Below are positions 44,224 through 51,601 of a stretch of DNA of 54,978 bases, piece by piece. Each line of letters begins with the position of its first letter. The first letter of the stretch is position 1. A program made the position numbers and the translations under genes. This DNA comes from Verrucomicrobiota bacterium JB024. GTDB lineage: Bacteria > Verrucomicrobiota > Verrucomicrobiia > Opitutales > Cerasicoccaceae. The stretch is taken from assembly GCA_030673825.1 (NCBI GenBank), contig JAUTCS010000001.1:1-54978 (forward strand). Reading direction: 5' to 3'. A model generated the notes under the pieces. That model saw nothing but the letters and a program-made list of their open reading frames with translations. It was not told the DNA's origin and did not search any database.

Positions 44224-45735
44224 TTAGTGAATGATCTGGCGGGCGGGGAAGGCGGTGGGGGTCTGCTCGTCCAGGATCTGATCGAGCTCCTTGACCGTGT
44301 CGGCGTAGTCGCGGTTGTGGGCGAGGTTGACGGTTTCCGCCGGGTCGGTGGTGTGGTCGTAGAGTTCGACGCCGATGCGTATCTGGTCCCGGAGGTGTTC
44401 CCAGACGGTGTAGCGGTAGCGGTCGGTGCGCACCGTGTAGCCCCAGATGTTCGGGCCGCGCGGGTATTGGCTGAAGGCGTACGCCTTCACCGTCTCGGCG
44501 GGATCGTCCATGACGGGCTGGAGGGAGACGCCGGCGAGGTTGCCGGGGATGTCCAGCCCGGCCAACGCGCAGAGTGTCGGGTACACATCGACAAACTCGC
44601 ACAGCCCTTCGGCGACCTGGCCCTGAGTCCCATCGGGAGTGCGGATGATGAGCGGGGCGCGTACGGCCTCCTCGAAGTTCGTGTGCTTGCCCCAGATGGT
44701 CTTGTCGCCGAGATGGAAGCCGTGGTCACCCCAGAGGATGACGATAGTGTTGTCCCACTGGCCGTTCTTTTTCAGGGCGTCAATGAGCAGGCCGACCTGC
44801 GCGTCGATGAAGCTGGTGCAGGCGTAGTAGCCGCGCAGGAGGTTGATCTGGAGCTCCAGCGGGAGAGGGCCGTCCTTGGGAATCTCGGCGTAGGTGCGCA
44901 GCTCGTTGGACTTGGTCAGGGCGATGCGGGGGATGCCCGCGGGCGCGTCGGTAAAGTCGGAGAGGTCCATATCCTCGGGCGGGTACATGTCCCAGTATTT
45001 GCTCGGGGCGACGAAGGGCAGGTGCGGCTTGAGGTAGCCCACGGCGAGGAAGAACGGCTCGTCCTTGTTTTTGGCCAGCTCGCCCAAGGTACGGACGGCG
45101 GCCACGGTGAGCGCGCCGTCGCCGTGCTCCTCGTCAGGGATGTCCTGGCTCTCGTAGGCCAGTCCCCATTGGTAGCCCGCGTAAGGGCCGGTTTTCGGCT
45201 TGGCCTTAACCGCCTCGTTGACCTCGATCCCGTGCGGGGTGACGTAAGAGCCGGAGCGCGGTCGGTCGGTTTTCACGCGGTCGCCCACGAGGCTGATCGG
45301 GACGGACCACGACTGCGGGTCGTCCACCCCCCAGTGGTAGATTTTACCGATGCCCTGCGTGCGGTAGCCGTTTTGCTTAAAGTACTCGGGCAGGGTGACG
45401 GTGTCCGGGGCGGCCTTGCGGAAGTGCGTGTGCAGGTCGTAAACCTGGATCGTGTCGGGGCGCTGGCCCGTCAGCAGCGAGCTGCGCGAGGGCGAGCAGA
45501 TCGCCTGCTGGCAATAGGCCCGGTCGAAAAGCGTGCCGGTCTGCGCGAGGGCGTCGATGTTCGGGGTGATGGCCTGGGCGTCACCGTAGCAGCCGAGGTT
45601 GACCCGCAGGTCGTCCACCGCGATGAACAGGATGTTCGGGCGCTGGGTGGTGTCGGCGGAGACCGTTGCCGGGGTGAGCGAAAGGGCGAGGGCGGCTCCG
45701 AACAGGGCCGCAGGCAAGCGGGGGCGTAAGTTCAT
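44224..45735 (-). CDS. secreted iduronate-2-sulfatase-like sulfatase
   Basis: A 503-residue sulfatase with a signal peptide (LPAALFGAALALSLTPATVSA, cut near residue 27), the only exported sulfatase of the six here. C80 in CSPSR is the formylglycine site. ILFIAVDDLRVNLGCYGD and LWGDHGFHLGDKTIWGKHTNFEEAVRAPL are typical of the iduronate-2-sulfatase type, as is YLKPHLPFVAP. It works outside the cytoplasm. It is the first gene of a pair with the interrupted sulfatase 29 bp later. A repeat pair in its leader may bind a regulator. Confidence 0.92.
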   Translation of the reverse strand: MNLRPRLPAALFGAALALSLTPATVSADTTQRPNILFIAVDDLRVNLGCYGDAQAITPNIDALAQTGTLFDRAYCQQAICSPSRSSLLTGQRPDTIQVYDLHTHFRKAAPDTVTLPEYFKQNGYRTQGIGKIYHWGVDDPQSWSVPISLVGDRVKTDRPRSGSYVTPHGIEVNEAVKAKPKTGPYAGYQWGLAYESQDIPDEEHGDGALTVAAVRTLGELAKNKDEPFFLAVGYLKPHLPFVAPSKYWDMYPPEDMDLSDFTDAPAGIPRIALTKSNELRTYAEIPKDGPLPLELQINLLRGYYACTSFIDAQVGLLIDALKKNGQWDNTIVILWGDHGFHLGDKTIWGKHTNFEEAVRAPLIIRTPDGTQGQVAEGLCEFVDVYPTLCALAGLDIPGNLAGVSLQPVMDDPAETVKAYAFSQYPRGPNIWGYTVRTDRYRYTVWEHLRDQIRIGVELYDHTTDPAETVNLAHNRDYADTVKELDQILDEQTPTAFPARQIIH

Positions 45736-45753
45736 GATGGGGGTGAAATACTC

Positions 45754-45842
45754 GCTTAGAAACAGTTTCTTTTATGATTGTCAAAACAAAACTAAAATCC
45801 CCCGGTGAATGCATATAAAAATAATAAATTAGGCTTAGAAAC
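45754..45842 (-). promoter_or_regulatory. direct repeats and a small palindrome before the secreted sulfatase gene
   Basis: GCTTAGAAAC occurs at 45754-45763 and 45833-45842, 79 bp apart. The first copy overlaps the palindrome AGAAACAGTTTCT (45758-45770). The region between is AT-rich. Operator function is inference. Confidence 0.45.
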
Positions 45843-45883
45843 TGTTGCATTGTGGATTTAATATCTCGATAGCTCGGCGCACG

Positions 45884-45911
45884 AAAAAGCCCGTCCGGGT
45901 GGGACGGGCTT
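45884..45911 (-). terminator. Rho-independent terminator of the acidic-tail gene
   Basis: Perfect 10-bp stem AAGCCCGTCC at 45887-45896 with GGACGGGCTT at 45902-45911. On the minus strand the stem ends in a short T-tract (complement of 45884-45888). It lies about 40 bp beyond the stop. Confidence 0.88.
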
Positions 45912-45950
45912 GCTGAAAGGTTATTGAGGATGCGTGTGAGGCCGGGCCAG

Positions 45951-46724
45951 TTAGCGGCGGCGCTTGGAGCGGGGCTCGTCGTCCTCTTCCTCCTCTTCGT
46001 CGAAGTCGTCTTCGTCGTCGAGGTCGCCGTCTTCGCCTTCCTCGTCTTCGTCGCTTTCTTCGTCATCGTCGTCCTCGTCCCACTTCATGGTCTCGTCTTC
46101 TTCGATCTTTTCATCGTCGTCGACGTCCGGGAAGTCCTCTTCGATGTCGTCCTCGGGGCTCTTTTCCTCTTCCTCTTCGAGTTCGGCCTCGTAGCCGGCG
46201 GGGACGTATTCGAGGATGGCGTTGAGCTCGGTAAAGACGTGGATGGCGCGGCCTTCCATGAAGTCGGCGTTCTGCTCCTCGCGGATTTCCTCCTCCAGCT
46301 CCTCGACGGTCAGCTTCTGCTCGAAGTCGATGGTGTCGTTGAGCAGCTTGACGCGCAGGCGCGTGATGTGGTCGAGGCAGTCGGCGTACGGGCCCTTTTC
46401 CTCGTCGATGATGTCGGCCAGGGCGAAGAGCATGTCTTCGCTCTCCAGGAGAGAGTCGTTCACACGGACCAGGCGCAGGCGGTTGTCGTCGAGCTTCTTG
46501 TCGATCTTGAACTTGTAGAAGGCGGACTCGAACAGCTCAGGCTGAAAGTCGTAGTCGCGCAGCGGTTCGATCTGATCGATGATGTGTCCGACCTGGCGGG
46601 GGTCGATGATGCTCAGCCCGTCGACGTCCCAGTGGACGTCGTCGCTGATCTCCTCCACCCACCAGTTGAGGTCTTCACCGAGGCGGACGATGCACCATTC
46701 TAATACCGAAGATGTTTTTGCCAT
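45951..46724 (-). CDS. protein of unknown function with long acidic tail
   Basis: A 257-residue soluble protein. The first 180 residues are ordinary alpha/beta sequence (VLEWCIVRLGEDLNWWVEEI, helices with charged repeats). The last 80 or so are almost only D and E, with a sudden basic end SKRRR. Such tails occur on nucleic-acid or histone-like partners and chaperones, but no family is recognised here. The start is ATG 46724 (MAKTSSVLEWC); 46775 would add 17 residues without support. It stands alone, divergent from pyrD. Function unknown. Confidence 0.72.
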   Translation of the reverse strand: MAKTSSVLEWCIVRLGEDLNWWVEEISDDVHWDVDGLSIIDPRQVGHIIDQIEPLRDYDFQPELFESAFYKFKIDKKLDDNRLRLVRVNDSLLESEDMLFALADIIDEEKGPYADCLDHITRLRVKLLNDTIDFEQKLTVEELEEEIREEQNADFMEGRAIHVFTELNAILEYVPAGYEAELEEEEEKSPEDDIEEDFPDVDDDEKIEEDETMKWDEDDDDEESDEDEEGEDGDLDDEDDFDEEEEEDDEPRSKRRR

Positions 46725-46865
46725 ATGTGCGATTAGGGAAACGTTCGAAAATAAAGGTTTGTCAAGGCCGGGCAAAAGGTGTGTGGATTTTGCCCCTCGA
46801 ATTTAAAAATTCACCTGCTTTGAAAGTTTTTTAAGCGCTATTCCAAGGGAAAAATGTAATTTTTT

Positions 46866-46893
46866 TGCCATACGCCCAATCAGGGGCGTGGCA
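46866..46893 (+). other. hairpin in the pyrD leader
   Basis: TGCC at 46866-46869 and ACGCCC at 46872-46877 pair with GGGCGT (46884-46889) and GGCA (46890-46893), leaving a 2-nt bulge and a 6-nt loop. It ends 19 bp before the pyrD start and follows a T-run. It could affect translation or be the end of a leader RNA; no T-tract follows it. Confidence 0.45.
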
Positions 46894-46912
46894 GCCTGAA
46901 ATTTAGACATCT

Positions 46913-47977
46913 ATGGGAGACCTGTATGAACACGTCGTCCGCCCCGTCCTTTTCAAGACCGATGCGGAAAGCGCCCACGAACGCTCGATAGGCTGGCTTA
47001 AGCTGCTGATGCGGGCTCGCCCCCTGGCCAACATGATGGCGGCCTACAACCGGCCGTGCAAAAACCGGCCGGTGAAGTGCTTCGGTGTGACCTTCCCCAA
47101 TCCGGTCGGTCTGGCCGCCGGGTACGACAAGAATGCCGTGGTCTGGCCCGTCATGCCCGCCCTGGGTTTCGGGTTCGTCGAGATCGGCACGGTGACCTGG
47201 CACGAGCAGCCCGGCAACCAGCGCCCGCGCATTTTCCGCCTGCCCAAGGACGAGGCCGTCATCAACCGCATGGGCTTCAACAACGACGGCGCCAAGGCCG
47301 TGGCCGAGCGTCTGGCCCGTTCGGGCGAGTTCAAGCGCCGCAAGATTCCCTTGGGTATCAACATCGGCAAGAGCAAGATCACCAGCCTGGAGCAGGCCCC
47401 CGAGGACTACCTCAACTCCTACCACGCGCTGGCCGACTTCGCCGACTACTTTACCATCAACGTCAGCAGCCCGAACACGCCGCAGTTGCGTGAACTCCAG
47501 GCCAAGGCCCGGCTGCGCGAGCTGCTCTCAACCCTCCTGCAGGCCGACGCCGAGCGCTCCCGCAAGCTTGGCGTCCCGCGTCTGCCCTTCCTCGTGAAGA
47601 TCGCTCCCGACCTGACCTACCGCCAGACGGACGACGTGCTGGAAACCGTGCAGGACCTCGGGATGGCCGGGATTGTCGCCACCAACACCATGGTGGCCCG
47701 CCCCGAGGGCATCGACGACCGTGGCGAGACCGGTGGCCTCAGTGGTCGCCCCATCCACACCCGCTCTGTCCAGATGGTGAACTACATTTCCCGCGCCACC
47801 GGGGGCAAGCTGCCCATCATCGGCGTGGGCGGCATCATGGACGCCAAGAGCGCCGGTGCGATGTTCGACGCCGGGGCCAGCCTCGTGCAGCTCTACACCG
47901 GCATGATCTACCGGGGGCCGTTCTTCGCCCGCGACGTGGTCAAGGCCCTCCAGTGGCGTAGCGCCGAATGGGTCTAA
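46913..47977 (+). CDS. pyrD: dihydroorotate dehydrogenase (quinone), class 2
   Basis: PyrD oxidises dihydroorotate to orotate, the fourth step of pyrimidine synthesis, passing electrons through FMN to quinone. It has 354 residues. The N-terminal helices (LYEHVVRPVLFKTDAESAHERSIGWLKLL) that bind membrane quinone mark class 2. The FMN barrel shows NPVGLAAGYDKNA, FVEIGTVT and RIFRLPKDEAVINRMGFNN. The catalytic serine is in NVSSPNTPQLRELQ; GGIMDAKSAGAM and LYTGMIYRGP close the phosphate site. Confidence 0.96.
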   Translation: MGDLYEHVVRPVLFKTDAESAHERSIGWLKLLMRARPLANMMAAYNRPCKNRPVKCFGVTFPNPVGLAAGYDKNAVVWPVMPALGFGFVEIGTVTWHEQPGNQRPRIFRLPKDEAVINRMGFNNDGAKAVAERLARSGEFKRRKIPLGINIGKSKITSLEQAPEDYLNSYHALADFADYFTINVSSPNTPQLRELQAKARLRELLSTLLQADAERSRKLGVPRLPFLVKIAPDLTYRQTDDVLETVQDLGMAGIVATNTMVARPEGIDDRGETGGLSGRPIHTRSVQMVNYISRATGGKLPIIGVGGIMDAKSAGAMFDAGASLVQLYTGMIYRGPFFARDVVKALQWRSAEWV

Positions 47978-48045
47978 GACCCTTAGAGCCGCCGCTTGCC
48001 GAGTGGGCGACGGGAGTAATGGGTAGATATTAAGAAGTGTTGTGT

Positions 48046-48104
48046 CCACAGTTGCACACAGATTATTTGAGCCCCATCTGTGTAATCTGCGGATAAAAAC
48101 AAAA
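48046..48104. repeat. dispersed repeat, CCACAGATTACACAG type
   Basis: Holds AATCTGTGTGCA- and ATCTGTGTAATCTG-like pieces in both directions. Its reverse complement, ATCCGCAGATTACACAG, matches the repeat near 53637-53700 in the intergenic region after the RG-rich gene. It is an intergenic repeat between the pyrD stop and the exchanger gene. Confidence 0.55.
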
Positions 48105-48135
48105 GTCTCATTTCTAATCCGAAACGGTGTAGCCC

Positions 48136-49089
48136 CTACGACGGATTAGGCCAAAGCATCCACAGGTACAGGCCGTAAACGGCCAGCAGGACCAGGCCCT
48201 CCAGACGGATCAGGCGCCTGCCGGTGTAAAGCAGTGGCAGAAGCAGCACCGTAAAGACAATGACCATGAGGGTGTCGAGCGGCTGGATGCCGGTCGCGTG
48301 GATCGGGGCGACCAGGCCGCTGACGCCGAGAATCCCCAGGATATTAAAGATGTTGGAGCCGACCACGTTGCCGATGGCGATGTCCGGCTGCTTGCGCAGG
48401 GCGGCGATCACCGAGGTTGATAGTTCGGGCATGCTGGTGCCGGCGGCGATAATGGTCAGGCCAATGACCGCCTCGCTGACCCCGAGGTGACGAGCGATGG
48501 ATACGGCATTGCGAACCAGCAGGTCGGAGCCGGCTATCAGCAGCCCCAGCCCGGCCAGTATCAGGGCGAGATCGACCCCCCAGTGATGCCGCGGGATATT
48601 GGCCGTATCCAGCAGCAGATCGTTGTCCGCCGGTCGGGGCTCTTGGCGGGCTTTCCACAGGTTCAGCAGGATATACGCGACAAGCGCCGCCACGAGCAGA
48701 GCGCTTTCGAAGCGGGAGACGGTTCCGCCTTGCAAGATCAGGGGCAGCAGCAGGGCCGCGCCCAGTGCGATGGGGGCGTCAAACTTGATGACTTGCAGGT
48801 GAACCCGGATGGGACAGATCAGGGCGGTGAGCCCGAGGATGATCCCGATGTTGAAGGAATTCGAGCCCAGCACATTCCCCAGCGCGATGTCGCCTTGGCC
48901 TTTTAGCGAGGCCTGGAGGCTCACCACCAGTTCTGGAGCGCTGGTGCCAAAGGCGACGACCGTCAACCCGATGACCAGCGGGCTGACGCCAACGCGGGCG
49001 GCGAGCGCCGAACTCCCCCTCACGAGCCCTTCGGCCCCGACAAAAAGCAGCATGAGCGAGACGCAAAGCAAGAGGACCGGGATGACCAT
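48136..49089 (-). CDS. calcium/sodium antiporter, CaCA family
   Basis: A 317-residue membrane protein of the YrbG-like Ca2+:cation antiporter family. Both alpha-repeats that form the ion site are seen: VVAFGTSAPELVVSLQASLKGQGDIALGNVLGSN at about 45-78 and IAAGTSMPELSTSVIAALRKQPDIAIGNVVGSN at about 210-242. About 10 membrane helices are expected, with a cytoplasmic loop near 145-165. It stands alone. Confidence 0.94.
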   Translation of the reverse strand: MVIPVLLLCVSLMLLFVGAEGLVRGSSALAARVGVSPLVIGLTVVAFGTSAPELVVSLQASLKGQGDIALGNVLGSNSFNIGIILGLTALICPIRVHLQVIKFDAPIALGAALLLPLILQGGTVSRFESALLVAALVAYILLNLWKARQEPRPADNDLLLDTANIPRHHWGVDLALILAGLGLLIAGSDLLVRNAVSIARHLGVSEAVIGLTIIAAGTSMPELSTSVIAALRKQPDIAIGNVVGSNIFNILGILGVSGLVAPIHATGIQPLDTLMVIVFTVLLLPLLYTGRRLIRLEGLVLLAVYGLYLWMLWPNPS

Positions 49090-49389
49090 GGCGAAAAATC
49101 AGCGCCTTTTCAGCCTTTGACAAGCGGCTTTTTTCGTCGGCAGAGTCATCGCCCTGGCTAAAGAACTTCGGGTCTCAATACGCCCGCTGTATTGGAATAA
49201 AGATGAATTGGGCTGGCGGCGGCGCAGTGCCGAGTGGGTCTAAACCCGTCGAGTCGCCCTTGAATCCGTTTCTTTTAGCAAAAATCCCTCCACCGGTAAC
49301 GGCGGAGGGTTTTTTTGAAGCAAGCCGGGCAGGATGCCCGGGGTCCTTCGTATGGCTGAAAGTGCAGGGGTGCCTGACCCTTGCGGTGA
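49090..49389. other. 300-bp intergenic region with a pyrD-end copy
   Basis: No full gene seen. 49223-49258 resembles the pyrD 3' end and its downstream bases (47957-47993): in one frame both encode RSAEWV and stop, and GGGTCTAA, ACCC and GAG(T/C)CGCC follow in both. A hairpin with T-tract lies at 49281-49316. Confidence 0.5.
49281..49316. terminator. bidirectional terminator-like hairpin
   Basis: CCCTCC at 49286-49291 pairs with GGAGGG at 49304-49309, extended by inner CCG/CGG with one mismatch. A T-run of seven follows on the plus strand and a shorter one on the minus strand. It would end the minus-strand gene at 49390 and block readthrough from the other side. Confidence 0.7.
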
Positions 49390-50097
49390 TCAGTCCTTGC
49401 TCAGCTTGAACTTGGCCTGAATGGCCGGGTCGGTGGTCCCGCTGGCGCTGCGACCGAAGTGGACGCGGTTGTTCGGCCGGAATTTCGACCCGTCAGCGTT
49501 CGCGAAGGTCACCCGGTAGTAAACCGTGCTCACGGGCGTGTCGAAGGTGATGGGCTTGTAGGTGGCCTTGTAGGGGGCGACGAACGCGCCGTTCTCGCTC
49601 GTGATTGTCCGCAGGTTGGTCCAGTGTTCGCCGTCCGTGCTCCACTCGACGGTTACTGTCGTGGTGGGCGCACCGGTCTCTTGCCCAACGTAGAGGCCGC
49701 GGTCCATGAACTGGACGGAGTCCACCTTGTAGCCTGCCCGGGCGAAGTCGAATTTGTAGGTGAAGTAGGCGCCCGAGGGAGACGCCGAGGGGACGATCCC
49801 GTAGTTGACCTTGCCGTCCTTGGGCGTGCCGACCGGGCGGGCTTCGACCCCGGCGTATTGTTGGGTGTAGGTGCGGCTGTCCACCTCCGTGCCGAAGGTG
49901 CTGTCGTCAGCCATTTCGCTGGGCAAGAGCTCGTAGGTGTACGTGTTGTTGTGGATCTGGTCCGGCGTGATGACCAGCCCGGCCTGGGAGGGGCTGGCTG
50001 CTGCGAGCAGAGTCAGCCCGGTGGCAGCGGTCAGCAGGCGGGCCAGCGGCTGGCGGTTGTTTACGGGGCTGGAGGTGTGGGTGGTTGAATGATTCAT
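49390..50097 (-). CDS. exported discoidin-like protein, lacks PEP-CTERM
   Basis: A 235-residue exported protein, signal peptide ending SQA at about residue 39. It is a paralogue of the next gene. Both share LVIxxxxIxxNTYTY, GIVPSxSxSGAYFTYxFDF, GYxVDSVQFxDRG, VEWSTDxxxWTxLRxITSxxGAFVAP and a YYRVTF block ending in FGR. This alternation of strands resembles a discoidin/F5-8C-like beta-sandwich, common for sugar binding; the family name is my judgement. Unlike its neighbour it has no PEP-CTERM tail (it ends AIQAKFKLSKD), so it is probably released. Confidence 0.75.
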   Translation of the reverse strand: MNHSTTHTSSPVNNRQPLARLLTAATGLTLLAAASPSQAGLVITPDQIHNNTYTYELLPSEMADDSTFGTEVDSRTYTQQYAGVEARPVGTPKDGKVNYGIVPSASPSGAYFTYKFDFARAGYKVDSVQFMDRGLYVGQETGAPTTTVTVEWSTDGEHWTNLRTITSENGAFVAPYKATYKPITFDTPVSTVYYRVTFANADGSKFRPNNRVHFGRSASGTTDPAIQAKFKLSKD

Positions 50098-50102
50098 TTT
50101 TT

Positions 50103-50117
50103 AAACGTTATTAATTT
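50103..50117 (-). promoter_or_regulatory. AAACGTTATTAATTT motif before the exported gene
   Basis: AAACGTTATTAATTT lies 6 bp before the ATG and is also at 51056-51070 before the paralogue. An inverted copy of its first 13 bases lies at 37993-38005. The central AACGTT is palindromic, as LacI-type sites often are. Confidence 0.55.
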
Positions 50118-50181
50118 GACTGTGCAGAATGCCCTCTCGCTTGTCAACGGCTTTCCGGATGCGGACCCGGTCGCTATGGGC

Positions 50182-50211
50182 AAAAAAAAGCCTCCCCATG
50201 CTGGGGAGGCT
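50182..50211 (-). terminator. Rho-independent terminator of the PEP-CTERM gene
   Basis: 10-bp stem AGCCTCCCCA at 50189-50198 with TGGGGAGGCT at 50202-50211. A T-tract (complement of 50182-50189) follows on the minus strand, 42 bp beyond the stop. Confidence 0.9.
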
Positions 50212-50252
50212 GGAAAAACGCGGATGCGCTGACGTGGCATTCGCTCAGTTGC

Positions 50253-51038
50253 TTAGCGGCGCTTGCGCAGAAGCAGGGCCAGGAGGGCGACCCCACCGCC
50301 GAAGAGGGTGCAGGTGGAGGGCTCGGGCACTTGGGTCAACGCAAAGGAGGCACTGAAGCCCGGAGTTGTCATGCCGTCGCTGGTACGGCCGAATTCCGTC
50401 CGGTTGCTTGCGTCGAAGTTGGAGCCGTCCTCCGTCGTGTAGGTCACGCGGTAGTAGACTTGGCTGACAGGTTCGGTGAAGATCACGGGCGAGTAGCTGG
50501 AGTCGCTCGGGGCGACAAAGGCGCCGTCCACGCTCGTGATGTCTCGCAGGGTGGTCCAGTTCGTGTTGTCCGTGCTCCAGGCGATGGAGATGGTGATATC
50601 CACCGTCGTGCTGGCCGCGCCGATATAGGCACCCCGGTCCGTGAACTGGACCGAGTCGACGGTGTAGCCGGCTCCAGTGAAGTCGTAGAGGTAGGTGAAG
50701 TATGCACCCGAAACGGACTTCGAGGGCACGATGGCGTAGGAGGTGATGCCGGTGGTGCCGTTTGTACCGACATTGCGGCAGATAACACCGTTTTGGTCAG
50801 GCAGGCTGACGAGGGTGCGCTCGTACACATCGTTGCCGAAGACGGTGTCAGTCGTCATTTCATCGGCTGTTAGCGCGTAGGTGTAGGTGTTGTCGACAAT
50901 GTCGCCGGTGTTGATGACCAGGGCCGCAGAGGCGCTGCTTGCGCCGGCCAGCAGACTCAGTCCGACGACGACGGTGGGCAGGTGCCCACGGAGGGAGCTT
51001 GGGATTTTCATGGTTTGGGGGGTGGAGTATTTTTTCAT
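50253..51038 (-). CDS. PEP-CTERM discoidin-like exported protein
   Basis: A 261-residue exported protein (signal ending SASA near residue 38 from this start). It has the same sandwich domain as its neighbour at 49390 and then a PEP-CTERM tail: VPEPSTCTLFGGGVALLALLLRKRR, with the PEP motif, hydrophobic segment and basic end. By family knowledge an exosortase handles such proteins at the envelope. I chose ATG 51038; ATG 51011 is the alternative. The motif AAACGTTATTAATTT lies 17 bp before it. No enzyme motif is seen. Confidence 0.85.
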   Translation of the reverse strand: MKKYSTPQTMKIPSSLRGHLPTVVVGLSLLAGASSASAALVINTGDIVDNTYTYALTADEMTTDTVFGNDVYERTLVSLPDQNGVICRNVGTNGTTGITSYAIVPSKSVSGAYFTYLYDFTGAGYTVDSVQFTDRGAYIGAASTTVDITISIAWSTDNTNWTTLRDITSVDGAFVAPSDSSYSPVIFTEPVSQVYYRVTYTTEDGSNFDASNRTEFGRTSDGMTTPGFSASFALTQVPEPSTCTLFGGGVALLALLLRKRR

Positions 51039-51055
51039 AGGAGACAGTATAATGA

Positions 51056-51070
51056 AAACGTTATTAATTT
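51056..51070 (-). promoter_or_regulatory. AAACGTTATTAATTT motif before the PEP-CTERM gene
   Basis: The same 15 bases as at 50103-50117, 17 bp before the start here. Part of the recurring motif discussed in the findings. Confidence 0.55.
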
Positions 51071-51191
51071 TGAATATGATCCCATCCAAGTTTGAAGTCA
51101 AATGATTTACCGGGCCTCCCTTGCAAAAAGCGATTGAGAGGAAAGCGTGCTTCCGTGCGGCTCTGGGGGGCGTTTGCCCGGTATGCTGACA

Positions 51192-51218
51192 CAAAAAAGC
51201 CCGCGACTGCGGGCTTTT
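51192..51218 (-). terminator. terminator of tRNA-Leu(GAG)
   Basis: 10-bp perfect stem AAAAGCCCGC at 51195-51204 with GCGGGCTTTT at 51209-51218 and a 4-nt loop; T-tracts on both sides, so it may work in both directions. It directly follows the tRNA. Confidence 0.85.
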
Positions 51219-51224
51219 AAAAAA

Positions 51225-51309
51225 TGGTGCTCAGGATGGGACTCGAACCCATACACCTTGCGGCACCGCCCCCTCAAGACGGCGTGTCTACCAATTCCAC
51301 CACCTGAGC
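51225..51309 (-). tRNA. tRNA-Leu(GAG)
   Basis: 85 nt with a long variable arm. Acceptor GCTCAGG/CCTGAGC, anticodon stem CCGTC/GGCGG (one G-U pair), loop TTGAGGG giving anticodon GAG (codon CUC), T loop GTTCGAG, CCA end encoded. It shares its acceptor stem with tRNA-Leu(UAG) at 12142. Confidence 0.95.
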
Positions 51310-51601
51310 AAAGATTCGTGGAAAACGAAGGGGAAACAGAAAACGGGTCGCGCGCCTCCGCGCAACAAAAATCTCACAGCATTTGCGCATTTCGTATCGA
51401 GACCGGCTCCCGACTGGTACGAAAAACGCTCTCAAGGGCTGTTATTTGCCTAATAATGCGACACTCATCTTCCCTAGAAACCTTATTGCCATTGGGCGGA
51501 TTTTCCTCCTAGGCTGCGGACTTGGCTTGGAAAACCCATTTTTTCGCCTGAAACGGTAACGCTACGAATCTTCTCCCTTTTACACTCTCTGCTGCGGTAA
51601 T

